From positions 1 to 64,000 of the forward strand of contig NZ_RQYI01000006.1 in the NCBI RefSeq assembly GCF_003859795.1: DNA of 64,000 nucleotides, read 5' to 3'. Positions 25,080 through 33,855 of this stretch are shown here, piece after piece. The DNA is from Alloprevotella sp. OH1205_COT-284. GTDB lineage: Bacteria > Bacteroidota > Bacteroidia > Bacteroidales > Bacteroidaceae. The position numbers and the translations under genes are program-made. Each line of letters begins with the position of its first letter. Within the stretch, counting starts at the first letter, position 1. The notes under the pieces were generated by a model. It did no database searches and was not told the origin of the DNA. It saw only the letters and a program-made list of their open reading frames with translations.

Positions 25080-27239
25080 TTAGAACTTGTAGCGTTTGTC
25101 CTCGATTTTGGCTTTTTGGGCAAGCACACCGAGCATTTGTTGGGCAAACTGCGAGTAGTTGCGCTGCATCATGCTCATTTCCTGCTTCACGTCGAATTTC
25201 TCTGTGCCTTTGTTTTTGGCCACGATCTGTGCCACATAGGCTCCGGAAGTTCCGATGACGGGCTGGGTGGTTTGTCCCTTGGCGGTGGCAACAATGGCTG
25301 CGGTGAGCACGGGTTCGGGAGCACCGACGGCCGGCAATACGTTGTAGCCGCTGAACGACACGCCGTTGAGGCTGTCTACAACCGCGCCTTTGGCCTTGGC
25401 TTGGGCGATGGTCTTCACGCCGGAAAGTTTGGCGGCGGCAAGCTCGCCTTTTTTGCGGCTCTTGACAACGGCGGTGAGGAACTCTTTCACGTCTTTGTCA
25501 TCCCAAGGGAAATAGCCTTTCTTGTGTACCTTGGAGAGGCCGACCACCAAGAGGTGATTGTTGGCTTCGCCCACTTCGTAGAGGGGTGAGATCTCGTTTT
25601 CGTCGGCAGTGTCGAAAGCCCAACGAACGGCTTCTTTCGATCCGGCCACTCCGGGGAAATAACCGCTTGCGCCGATGTTGCGGGCGGCTGCCGAGAACTT
25701 GTCTTGATCGACCATCTGGTAGCCTTCTTTGGGTGCATTCTTGACGATGTCGGCAAGGGTGCGATTGGCGGCGAGGAAGCGGTTGAATTTACTTATGGCA
25801 GTCTCATAAGTGGCTTTGGAGAAGTCTACGGGAACTTTGGCCACTGCGGCAACATATTTGGTGGTATATGCTTTGCGTTCGAGCACTTGAAGAATGATCT
25901 TCGTGCCGTTGATGTCAAAAGAGGTGTAGGCTTTTGCCGGCGCGTTGTAGAGGGCTTTGATGAAGGTGGCGTTTTCGGGCGTCACGTTGAGCGACTCAAA
26001 TTGTTGCGCGGCGATCCAGGAAGAGTCGGAGGGAGCACCGAGTTTTTTGGCAATATCTGCATATTTCGCTCCGCCGTTGAGGGCTTTGAGAATGGAGTCT
26101 GTGCGAACCTCCGCTGTTTTCTGATCGGCGGCCTGCACGGGGAGTGCGCGATAGAGTATGGAGTCGGGTGCTTGGGTCTTGGCAATGAGCTTCACGACGT
26201 TCATCGTGTTGTCTTGCACGTTGGTGTAGGGTGCTTTGATTGTGCCTACGGCCATAGAGTCGAGCACTTGTTTGATGTCGTTGGGGAATACGCTTCCCGA
26301 AAGCGGAATGTCGGCAAAGCGCACGGTGCTCTTGCCGGCGTTGATCACGGCGGCAGGATCGTGTCCGGCTTGGAGTTTTTGGTAGAGGGCATTCATTTCT
26401 TCGGCGAGTGCCTTTTTGTCGGCCGTTGAGGCGGTGACGAGCACGTCGATATATTTGATGTCGCGCACTTCGTTGTCAAGACGAAATCTTTCTTTGTATT
26501 CGTCGTAAACCTTTTTGAGATCCGAGTCGTCAAAGGTCACCTCTTTGTCGGCAATGGCTGCAAAGGGGAGTGCGGCCACAACGGCGTCGGTGGTGAGGGT
26601 GCGGTTGTCGAAAGCGGTTTTGGCACTGACGGGATTGGTGGTGAACGACTGCATGAGAAGCATTTGATACTTCGTCATGAGCAACTCGCGGCGGAGCTGG
26701 GTGTTGGTGTATGCCCAAAGATCTTTGATGGTTTCGAGCTGTTCTGCCACGGAGGGGTCGATTTGCTTGCCGCGCATCTCCTTATATTGTTTGAAGAAGT
26801 TTTGGAGTGCGGTGTAGTCGAAGCGTCCGTCTTGCCCCATGAACATGGCCATGTTTTGGAAGCTCGAAGCCGTACCCTCGCGGAGTGCCTGCTGCACTTC
26901 GGCTTCGGTGACGATGATGCCGAGCTTGTCGCATTCGTGTTTGATGAGTTGGAACACAACGTATTCCTGCCACACCTGATCGCGGACTTGATCGCTTTGT
27001 GCGTCGGTGAGTGTGCCTCCGGTGCGGAGTTTGAAAACTTCGGTGGCTTCATTGACCATTTTGAAGTATTCTTCTTGCGATAGGCTTTCGCCATACACTT
27101 CGCCCACGTTGCGGTTGCTGTTGGTAAGGGCAAAGATTGTGTTTTGGTCGAGTACCATCGTGATGATGAAGAGGAAAAGCCCCACCCCCATCACTGCAAT
27201 AATCCAAGTATTGCTTCTGATTTTTTGTAATGCTGCCAT
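25080..27239 (-). CDS. PpiD-like periplasmic peptidylprolyl isomerase / foldase (SurA_N and PPIC domains)
   Basis: The 719-residue protein has an N-terminal inner-membrane anchor (SNTWIIAVMGVGLFLFIITM, about 9-28) and a large periplasmic part. The SurA_N-type chaperone region lies at about 35-210 (GESLSQEEYFKMVNEATEVF; YVVFQLIKHECDKLGIIVTE). A parvulin (PPIC) region follows, then a C-terminal helical region ending MMQRNYSQFAQQMLGVLAQK. PpiD-type foldases help newly exported proteins emerge from the Sec translocon; in Bacteroidetes they appear to substitute for several periplasmic chaperones. The gene has its own promoter (TATCTTTG at 27314-27321) and an intrinsic terminator, so it is monocistronic. 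Confidence 0.92.
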   Translation of the reverse strand: MAALQKIRSNTWIIAVMGVGLFLFIITMVLDQNTIFALTNSNRNVGEVYGESLSQEEYFKMVNEATEVFKLRTGGTLTDAQSDQVRDQVWQEYVVFQLIKHECDKLGIIVTEAEVQQALREGTASSFQNMAMFMGQDGRFDYTALQNFFKQYKEMRGKQIDPSVAEQLETIKDLWAYTNTQLRRELLMTKYQMLLMQSFTTNPVSAKTAFDNRTLTTDAVVAALPFAAIADKEVTFDDSDLKKVYDEYKERFRLDNEVRDIKYIDVLVTASTADKKALAEEMNALYQKLQAGHDPAAVINAGKSTVRFADIPLSGSVFPNDIKQVLDSMAVGTIKAPYTNVQDNTMNVVKLIAKTQAPDSILYRALPVQAADQKTAEVRTDSILKALNGGAKYADIAKKLGAPSDSSWIAAQQFESLNVTPENATFIKALYNAPAKAYTSFDINGTKIILQVLERKAYTTKYVAAVAKVPVDFSKATYETAISKFNRFLAANRTLADIVKNAPKEGYQMVDQDKFSAAARNIGASGYFPGVAGSKEAVRWAFDTADENEISPLYEVGEANNHLLVVGLSKVHKKGYFPWDDKDVKEFLTAVVKSRKKGELAAAKLSGVKTIAQAKAKGAVVDSLNGVSFSGYNVLPAVGAPEPVLTAAIVATAKGQTTQPVIGTSGAYVAQIVAKNKGTEKFDVKQEMSMMQRNYSQFAQQMLGVLAQKAKIEDKRYKF

Positions 27240-27313
27240 TATTTTTGTTGTTTATTGTTTTTGTTTTCAGAGCGTTAAGACGCGCCACCGCGGAGCGCGC
27301 GCAGATTTGGCGA

Positions 27314-27321
27314 CAAAGATA
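27314..27321 (-). promoter_or_regulatory. ppiD-like gene promoter -7 box TATCTTTG
   Basis: On the minus strand TATCTTTG (27321-27314) precedes the ATG at 27239 by 74 bp. No good -33 element is visible. Confidence 0.6.
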
Positions 27322-27444
27322 CACAAAAATCTTTGTTTTTAAGGATTTTGCGCTAAAAAATCACTGCCCTGCGGCGTTGTGTTCTTTTCGAGGGGGCGTA
27401 TCGGCGGGTCTTGCCCGTTGGTTGCGGAGAGAAACGGGGGTGGC

Positions 27445-28395
27445 TTACCATGTGGGAAATCCGTTTTCCTCGACGTCGAGTCCGATGTTTACGGTGTCTT
27501 TGGCCACTTGCATCATGCCCAATATGCCGGTGCCGCCGTTGATATTGGTGTGGTGGGGTGTGGGTTCGGCCAAGCCGGCTTCGATCAAGGCGTTGTTGAA
27601 CGAATCTTCGCTCTCGTTGAAAATGCGTCTGAGGTAGCGGTAATAGGATTGGGAGACGGAATAGAGCTTAATGATGCGATCGACACGCCTACGGGCATGC
27701 CCGTTTTCGCCCACTTCGGCGATGCGCAGGGTGTAGGTTTTGCCGTTGATGAGGTCGTCGCTGAAAGCCATGCCTCCTCCGAAGATGTCGAAGAGTGCCT
27801 CGTCGTCTATGGCGTTAAGCCCGTCGAGGGCGGGGCGGAAAACTTCGTCTTTGCTGAAATCCAGCCAGAGTTTCATGTTGTATTTGTCGGTGATGCCGAC
27901 GAAATAGAAGTTTCGTTCGGAGGGGTTGTCGGTGAAAGTGATGCGATAGACGGTTTCGGGCGAGCCGTTGTTGTTTTTCTCGACGAAATGGAAATCTACT
28001 TTTTCTATGGGCGTGAGAGTCGGCATGACGTCTTCCGCCCAAACGCGTCCCAAGTGTGTGTTTACGTCGAGGCGTATGCGATCGCCGGCGCGGGGCACAT
28101 AGTCGGCGGCATAGGCTTTGTAGTGATCGGCCGGGTCGAGGGTGAGTTGCGAATGCGGCGTTCCGTTCACGGTGAGCATGACGGTGGCGTCGGCGATGTG
28201 TTGACGTCGGCGATCGGTCTCGTTGTAGACGACGGTGCGACTGACGGCGGCTTTGAGGGGGCTGTTTCCCGATGCCACGCAGTTGAGCACGACTTTGGGT
28301 TCGATCTCTCGGCCGTCGATTTCCAAGTCTTGCGTACACGAAGCAGTGACCGACAGCATCAGGCAGACTGCATGGAGGATAAATTTAGGTTTCAT
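27445..28395 (-). CDS. DUF4249 domain-containing lipoprotein
   Basis: The start at 28395 gives 316 residues with a lipoprotein signal (CLMLSVTASC, Cys20). The mature protein fits the Bacteroidetes DUF4249 family: early EPKVVLNCVASGNSPLKAAV, then ADATVMLTVNG, YVPRAGDRIRLDV, a central SERNFYFVGITDKYNM-like block and ILGMMQVAKDTVNI near the end. DUF4249 proteins are commonly encoded directly after a TonB-dependent receptor with a CarboxypepD_reg/plug layout, as here (20 bp downstream of the receptor). They are thought to be its surface lipoprotein partner, roughly analogous to SusD. The ligand is unknown. Confidence 0.88.
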   Translation of the reverse strand: MKPKFILHAVCLMLSVTASCTQDLEIDGREIEPKVVLNCVASGNSPLKAAVSRTVVYNETDRRRQHIADATVMLTVNGTPHSQLTLDPADHYKAYAADYVPRAGDRIRLDVNTHLGRVWAEDVMPTLTPIEKVDFHFVEKNNNGSPETVYRITFTDNPSERNFYFVGITDKYNMKLWLDFSKDEVFRPALDGLNAIDDEALFDIFGGGMAFSDDLINGKTYTLRIAEVGENGHARRRVDRIIKLYSVSQSYYRYLRRIFNESEDSFNNALIEAGLAEPTPHHTNINGGTGILGMMQVAKDTVNIGLDVEENGFPTW

Positions 28396-28415
28396 GTCGA
28401 TAGGTGTTTTCGGGA

Positions 28416-30662
28416 TCAGAATTTCAACGTGTAGGACACGGAGGGAATGACGGGGAAGAAGGAGAGTTTTTGGTATCGGGTGCGGTATCGCTGCTCCGAA
28501 CTGCCGGGCAAGTTGAAGCGTTCTTCTTTTTTCCGCACGACGACGGGGTTCATGCGCGAGTAGGCGTTGTAGAGGCTGATGTTCCATGTGCTGCGCCGTC
28601 CGCTTTTGTGGAAGCGATGAAAGTTGATGCCCACGTCGAGGCGGTGGTAGGGCGGCAGTCGGTAGTTGTTTTTTGCGGAGATGTAGTTGAGTTGGGTTTG
28701 GTCGCGATCGGAGGGGTATTTCGGTATGTCGGGGGTGATGTTTTCCGTATATTCATAGTCGGCAAAGGCCAATGTGACGAGGTTTCCGCTCATCAACGTC
28801 CACGAGGCGTTGAGCTCTACGCGTCGCGATGCGCGATAGCTCAGAGCGACGTTGAGTTTGTGGCGGTTGTCGTATTTGGAGGGGAAGGGTCGTCCGCCGT
28901 TGATTTCGGGAAACGTGCGTTCCGTCCACAGCCATCCGTAGCCGAGATAGCCGGCGAGGCGACCGAAGTTTTTTTCGATTTGCAGGTCGAGGCCGTATGC
29001 CTCGCCTTTGCCCGCGGTGAGCTTGTCCGTCCACGAAGACGTGAGGGAGAGGGCAGCGTGTCCTTCGCGATATTCGAGCAGGTGATTCATGTGCTTATAC
29101 CATGCTTCGAGCGAGAAGTTCCATTTGTTTTCTCGCGTGTAGTAGGCACCGACGGACACTTGGTCGCCGACGAGGGGCGAGAAGTGGTCGGTGATGGGCA
29201 TCCAGTAGTCGGTGGGCATGGAGATGTAGGTGTCGCTCACCTGCTGCACGTATTGACTCATTCGGGCGTAGCCGGCTTTCAAGCTCACCGAGGGGGTGAG
29301 GAGGAAGTTGGCAGCAAGGCGCGGCTCGACGCAGAAATAGTTTTTCGACTTGACGTAGAAATCCGACAAACGCAGGCCGGCGTTGATTTTGAGCCACTCG
29401 CGCGGCTGCACCTCGACGTCCGCATAGGGGCTGATGTCGTGGGCGTGGATGGGCTTTTCGTTTCGGGCAAATCCGATGAGGGGATTTTCGGAGGCTTCGC
29501 GGCGTTGTTCGGGTGTGAAACGATGGTGCATATAGTCGATTCCGAAGCGCACGTTGGCGGTGGGGCGTGGTGTCCACAGCCATTGGGATCGCAGGCCGAT
29601 GTCGTCGATGCCGTTGTGCATCTCTTTCCGGCTTTTCTCGCGCTCGTAGGCGGCGGTGCCGGGCTTGCCCTGCGAGAACTCGGTGTCGATGCGGTATTTC
29701 GAGCCGTATCGGGTATAGGACAGGGTGAGGTTGTGCAACCAGCGGTCGCCCACGGGCAATTGCCACTTCAATGCGCCGAGCATGTTGCCCCATCTCATGC
29801 TCATGTCGATTTTGTCGTAAAACTCGTCGTAGTGATGACTGGACGAGGGGTTGGGATTCCAATATTCGCCGCCCACGGCGAGGCGATCCTGCCCGGCATA
29901 GCCGACGAAAGCCAACGTGCCGAGATCACCGAGACGATGACTGAGGTGGAGATTGATGTCGTGAAAAATGTAGCTGCCCGTGTTTTTCTCGCCGTCGGCT
30001 TTGGTTTCGCTGTTGGCCAAGGCGAGGGCAGGAGTGGTGAGCAGGTCGAGCCACGAACGGCGCAGGGAGAAGTGAAAGGCGGTGCGCCCCTTGACGATGG
30101 GCCCGCCGACATTGATATTGGCCGAGGTCAGTCCGACACCGAAAGATCCGGCGTAGCGTTCCATGTCGCCGGGCTTGGTGATGATGTCCACAACGCTCGA
30201 CAAACGGCCGCCATAGCGCGAGGGAAAAGACGATTTATAGAACGCCACGTCGCGCACGGCCTCTACATTGTAGGCAGAAAAGAGGCCGCCGGCGTGGTTC
30301 ATCTGATACACCGGATTGCCGTCGATGAGAAAAAGGTTTTGATCGTCGTTGCCACCTCTGACCATCATGCCGGCAAATCCATCGATGCCGACCGAAACGC
30401 CGGGTTGCATCTGCAAGGCTTTAATCACGTCGGCCTCGCCAAACATGGTGGGAATGCTTTTGATATATTCGGGACGCAAATAACTGACTCCCATCAGCGG
30501 ACTTTGCACTTTGTTTTGACGTTTGCCCACGATGAGCGCACTACCCAAATTGATTTCTTCGATGGTTGTGCTGTCGGCACGCACCACGGAAGTGTCGGCA
30601 GGTATCTGTCCGAAAGTAGAAGCAGCCAATGAGAGAAAAAGCAGAAAAACGGTATGTTTCAT
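28416..30662 (-). CDS. TonB-dependent outer-membrane receptor
   Basis: The start at 30662 gives 748 residues with signal peptide MKHTVFLLFLSLAASTFG. The plug domain begins at about 35-40 (SALIVGKRQNKVQSPLMGVS) and contains PGVSVGIDGFAGMMVRGGND and FLIDGNPVY. The rest is a 22-strand beta-barrel with alternating aromatic strands, ending SYTLKF with the terminal Phe expected for outer-membrane insertion. It imports a ligand using TonB energy. Unlike SusC it lacks the N-terminal carboxypeptidase-like domain. It forms an operon with the DUF4249 lipoprotein gene 20 bp downstream. A TAACTTTG box lies about 160 bp upstream. Ligand unknown; DUF4249-type pairs have been linked to various nutrients. Confidence 0.92.
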   Translation of the reverse strand: MKHTVFLLFLSLAASTFGQIPADTSVVRADSTTIEEINLGSALIVGKRQNKVQSPLMGVSYLRPEYIKSIPTMFGEADVIKALQMQPGVSVGIDGFAGMMVRGGNDDQNLFLIDGNPVYQMNHAGGLFSAYNVEAVRDVAFYKSSFPSRYGGRLSSVVDIITKPGDMERYAGSFGVGLTSANINVGGPIVKGRTAFHFSLRRSWLDLLTTPALALANSETKADGEKNTGSYIFHDINLHLSHRLGDLGTLAFVGYAGQDRLAVGGEYWNPNPSSSHHYDEFYDKIDMSMRWGNMLGALKWQLPVGDRWLHNLTLSYTRYGSKYRIDTEFSQGKPGTAAYEREKSRKEMHNGIDDIGLRSQWLWTPRPTANVRFGIDYMHHRFTPEQRREASENPLIGFARNEKPIHAHDISPYADVEVQPREWLKINAGLRLSDFYVKSKNYFCVEPRLAANFLLTPSVSLKAGYARMSQYVQQVSDTYISMPTDYWMPITDHFSPLVGDQVSVGAYYTRENKWNFSLEAWYKHMNHLLEYREGHAALSLTSSWTDKLTAGKGEAYGLDLQIEKNFGRLAGYLGYGWLWTERTFPEINGGRPFPSKYDNRHKLNVALSYRASRRVELNASWTLMSGNLVTLAFADYEYTENITPDIPKYPSDRDQTQLNYISAKNNYRLPPYHRLDVGINFHRFHKSGRRSTWNISLYNAYSRMNPVVVRKKEERFNLPGSSEQRYRTRYQKLSFFPVIPSVSYTLKF

Positions 30663-30820
30663 TAAAAAGAAAACTTTGAAAAAAAACAGTGGAAGAAAGC
30701 GAAATGAAATGGGCAAGCAAGCGCAATCATATCTGTTAAGAAACCAAACGCCGCAGGCCGATCGACGAGACAAAAGGGGGGCGATGAAGGCCGGGGAAAC
30801 AGCAAACTCGATTTACGGCA

Positions 30821-30828
30821 CAAAGTTA
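30821..30828 (-). promoter_or_regulatory. Promoter -7 box TAACTTTG of the TonB receptor gene
   Basis: On the minus strand TAACTTTG (30828-30821) gives a leader of about 150 nt to the ATG at 30662. The remaining gap 30829-31257 holds only the repeat array at 31044. Confidence 0.55.
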
Positions 30829-31043
30829 GCGTAAAAACAAATAAAGGAAAAGCCTTTCGGCGTTTTTCCCGACACGGTTTCCCTCGGAAGACACATTATT
30901 ATAAAAGGGAGTTTGGAAAAATCAACCGTGGGAAGCCGACTCGCCGCGAGGTTCGCGGTTCTCTCCCGATCGACGGCCGAAACTACGCCGACGCGAAACA
31001 AAATACACGAACCATGAGGCAGAAAGCATGAGCCGGGAAGCTG

Positions 31044-31106
31044 GATATTCTAACTCAGAAGTAGAATTTTCTACCTCAGAGCTAAAAACGGCTACCTCAG
31101 AGCCGG
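31044..31106. repeat. Intergenic 21-bp-period array (three units)
   Basis: Units start at 31044, 31065 and 31086, with cores CTAACTCAGAAGTAG, CTACCTCAGAGCTAA and GGCTACCTCAGAGCCGG. The steps are exactly 21 bp. Cores are shared with the arrays at 8900, 18386 and 39537. Confidence 0.82.
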
Positions 31107-31257
31107 AAAATGGCGGATCTTCCGAGGCCGATGCTTTCAAAGCACAACGATGCAGACGGAGAGCATGTCGAGACAACGGGCGACCTCAAAAGCGGAGGGC
31201 GCGTCTTTTCGACACGCCCTCCGGATAGGTGGAAAAATGTGTGGATGAAACGAAAGT

Positions 31258-32076
31258 TTATTTCATCAGGCTTTCTTTCACGGCAAAAGTGTAGTGAACG
31301 TCTCCGAAGCTTCCGGCCGACACTTTCATGTCGAAGTGGAAATTGTAGACTTTCTTCTCGGCATTGTAGTATTGCTTGTTTTCAAAACCTTCCCAGAATG
31401 CGGAGATCAGACCATACTTGGGATGTACGTAACCGGTGGAGAAAGAAAGCGTTTTGTAGTGGATCTTATTTTTATCATCGACCGAGAAAATGATTTCTCC
31501 TTCTCCCGTTCCCCATGGGTCGGAGAGGCGATAGACTTTGAGTATTTCCGACCATTCCAACACTTTCTGCGAAGCGGCTTCGGCGATGAAGGGATCGTTG
31601 AACTCGCCTTTTGCGAAAGGCGCATAGTCTTCGCGCACAAAGTTCAACCTCACAGAGGGAGTGATGTCCTGCTGCTTGTAGGGATTGAACTCGGCGGGAT
31701 CGACATTGAGGTAGACGGCGTAGTTCTTGAAGGCTTCCATTTTCTCTTTGTTGAGCTGCACCTTCACTTTGGCCACGTCTTCTCCTTCCTTGAAGGTAGC
31801 GACGTTGTCGCAGCTTTTGATCAAATCGTCGTGAACGGTGGAGAAATCGATTTTGACGGTGCGGGCAGCACCCTTGTCTTCACGCTTCACGTCGACGGTG
31901 ACTTCCACATTTTCCTCCAAGAGGAAAGCATGCGTTCCGTTTTGATTTTCGGGAAAATAAACCGAGCTTTTCACATCGGAAGCAGGAGCCGGGACGTAAT
32001 TGTCTTCATCGTCCGTACAAGAAACTGAGAGGACACCGGCGGCCAGCGCAATGATTAGATATTTAGCAAACTTCAT
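31258..32076 (-). CDS. Surface lipoprotein, third gene of the SusC/SusD unit
   Basis: The 272-residue protein has a lipoprotein signal MKFAKYLIIALAAGVLSVSC, with Cys20. The first half (about 35-130: SSVYFPENQNGTHAFLLEEN, TVDVKREDKGAARTVKIDFS, FKEGEDVAKVKV) looks like a Calx-beta or DUF4843-type beta-sandwich. The second half (WSEILKVYRLSDPWGTGEGE to YTFAVKE) is a separate beta-rich domain. Accessory lipoproteins of this kind, encoded after susD, usually bind ligand on the cell surface alongside SusCD. The gene lies 39 bp after susD on the same strand. The substrate cannot be inferred, and the family assignment is tentative. Confidence 0.65.
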   Translation of the reverse strand: MKFAKYLIIALAAGVLSVSCTDDEDNYVPAPASDVKSSVYFPENQNGTHAFLLEENVEVTVDVKREDKGAARTVKIDFSTVHDDLIKSCDNVATFKEGEDVAKVKVQLNKEKMEAFKNYAVYLNVDPAEFNPYKQQDITPSVRLNFVREDYAPFAKGEFNDPFIAEAASQKVLEWSEILKVYRLSDPWGTGEGEIIFSVDDKNKIHYKTLSFSTGYVHPKYGLISAFWEGFENKQYYNAEKKVYNFHFDMKVSAGSFGDVHYTFAVKESLMK

Positions 32077-32115
32077 GTGGCTGTTTTTTTTTGAATGTTC
32101 TGAAAAATATGCGAT

Positions 32116-33768
32116 TTAGTCGGTCACGCCGTCGCGAAGACCCGGATTTTGTTTGGACACGGGAACACTGCCACCTTCGTTGTTGACGATGCCGGCATTC
32201 TGATCCATCTCCTGACGGGGGAAGCGCATATTGAGCCAAGGGTCATTGGCGGCGATGTTGAAGGTGAACTTTTCGGGGAAGTTGCTCTCCACTCCTTCGT
32301 GGAAACGAACGATGGGCTTGCCCATGCGCTTGGCGTCGGAAGTAAAGAAGCCTTCACCCCAAAGTTCCACACGACGTTGGAACCAAATCTCGTCGGTGAG
32401 GGCACGATTGGCGGGAATGGTGTAAGCCGGATCGCGATAGGTTTTGACAAAGTCTTCGAGCACTTGGCGTGCCTCGGCTTCCTTGCCGCTGCGTGCCAAT
32501 CCCTCGGCCTTGATGAGAATCATCTCTTCGACACGCATGAGGGGATAGTCGTTGGCATTGACGGTCGATCCGACGCCTTTCTTCATGCCAAACTTGACGT
32601 TCATGTAGGGAGTGTAAGGCACTTTCACGTTGGGAATGTTGACAAGGGCAATTTCCTGTCCGCTCACTTCCACGGTTTCGTCTTTGTCGGTGTATTTCCA
32701 CACGAGGCCGTTGAGCAGGGGCGACTCCACGCTTTCGTTGAGCCACCAGCCTTTGCGCACGTCGGTAGCGGGAATTTTGTTGTAGAGCAACACGTTGATC
32801 ATGGCCAAGTTGCCGACAGTTGCGGCGGCATATCCCTGTCCGCTGAAAGCAGAGAGCCAAGAGGCCGGAGTGGCATAGGGTCTGATTTCGGCCAAGGCTT
32901 CGGTGATTTGCGCGCCCCACATCCAATTCTTTTCGGCCAGATCGCAGAAAGCAGGCTTGCTCACATCGGCAACGGAGGCCGGCGCATAGCCCTGCATGGC
33001 CATGTCGGCATCAGCAGCGGCTTCGGCGAATTTACCCATATTCAGGTAGACGCGGGCACGAAGACCGTAGGCCACTTTTTGGTCGATCTGAAACTTGTTG
33101 GCACCGCGGTCAAACTCTTTGAGGTTTTCGATGGCATAGTTGAGATCTTCGAGCATGATCTCGTAACACTTCTCGACGGTGGCGCGGGGGTTGTTGTTGA
33201 TCGTTCCTGCGCCGACAATAGGCACGGCGGGCTGATCTTTGGCCACGGCATATCCGAATTGGAAGTAGGGCACGAGCTGCAAGTAGTCGAAAGCACGCAT
33301 GGCACGAGCCTGCGCAATCATGGCGATGATTTTGGGATTTTTGGTGTCGGCCGGGAATGCGGCAATCACGTCGTTGGCTACACCGATCTGCATGTAGGGC
33401 ACCTTGTAGCGGATGTAGGGATTGGCGTAAGTGGCATCACGGCTGGCCAATTCGCTGGCCACGGAAAACCAGTTGTAACCGTTGTCGGCTCCGCTCATGT
33501 CGGCTCCCTCGAAGTCGGCACTGAGCAGGCCGGTGACTATTCCGAATTCATCGTCGCGTGGACGGGTGGTAAAGATGAATTTGGGCTGTGCCATCATGGT
33601 GTACATACCCGAGAAGAGGGAGTTGGCACGATCGGGCACGTTAGAAATGGTACCTTCCAGCTGCTCTTTGGTCTGATCGCTGCCTTCCAAATATTGCTCG
33701 TTGATGTCGGAACAGGAAGCGAATGCCAAAGCCGTCGCCAACAAGAGGGAATATTTATGGAGTTTCAT
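32116..33768 (-). CDS. SusD/RagB family nutrient-binding lipoprotein
   Basis: The 550-residue protein has a lipoprotein signal MKLHKYSLLLATALAFASCS, with Cys19. It has the SusD layout: an early N-terminal SusD-like region with the helical TPR core (ARAMRAFDYLQLVPYFQFGY, KCYEIMLEDLNYAIENLKEF, QKVAYGLRARVYLNMGKFAE) and the C-terminal conserved region containing PLMRVEEMILIKAEGLAR, IWFQRRVELWGEG and FPRQEMDQN. It forms the lid of the SusCD outer-membrane transport complex. It lies 87 bp after susC. No glycoside hydrolase is found next to the operon, so the substrate (glycan or peptide) is open. Confidence 0.95.
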   Translation of the reverse strand: MKLHKYSLLLATALAFASCSDINEQYLEGSDQTKEQLEGTISNVPDRANSLFSGMYTMMAQPKFIFTTRPRDDEFGIVTGLLSADFEGADMSGADNGYNWFSVASELASRDATYANPYIRYKVPYMQIGVANDVIAAFPADTKNPKIIAMIAQARAMRAFDYLQLVPYFQFGYAVAKDQPAVPIVGAGTINNNPRATVEKCYEIMLEDLNYAIENLKEFDRGANKFQIDQKVAYGLRARVYLNMGKFAEAAADADMAMQGYAPASVADVSKPAFCDLAEKNWMWGAQITEALAEIRPYATPASWLSAFSGQGYAAATVGNLAMINVLLYNKIPATDVRKGWWLNESVESPLLNGLVWKYTDKDETVEVSGQEIALVNIPNVKVPYTPYMNVKFGMKKGVGSTVNANDYPLMRVEEMILIKAEGLARSGKEAEARQVLEDFVKTYRDPAYTIPANRALTDEIWFQRRVELWGEGFFTSDAKRMGKPIVRFHEGVESNFPEKFTFNIAANDPWLNMRFPRQEMDQNAGIVNNEGGSVPVSKQNPGLRDGVTD

Positions 33769-33855
33769 GTTGTTTGTCGTTTTGAAAAGCCCGTAGAGGG
33801 AGAGGCTGCTCTCCGCTCTCGGAACATAATGAATATTGCTTGAAACAATGCGGTT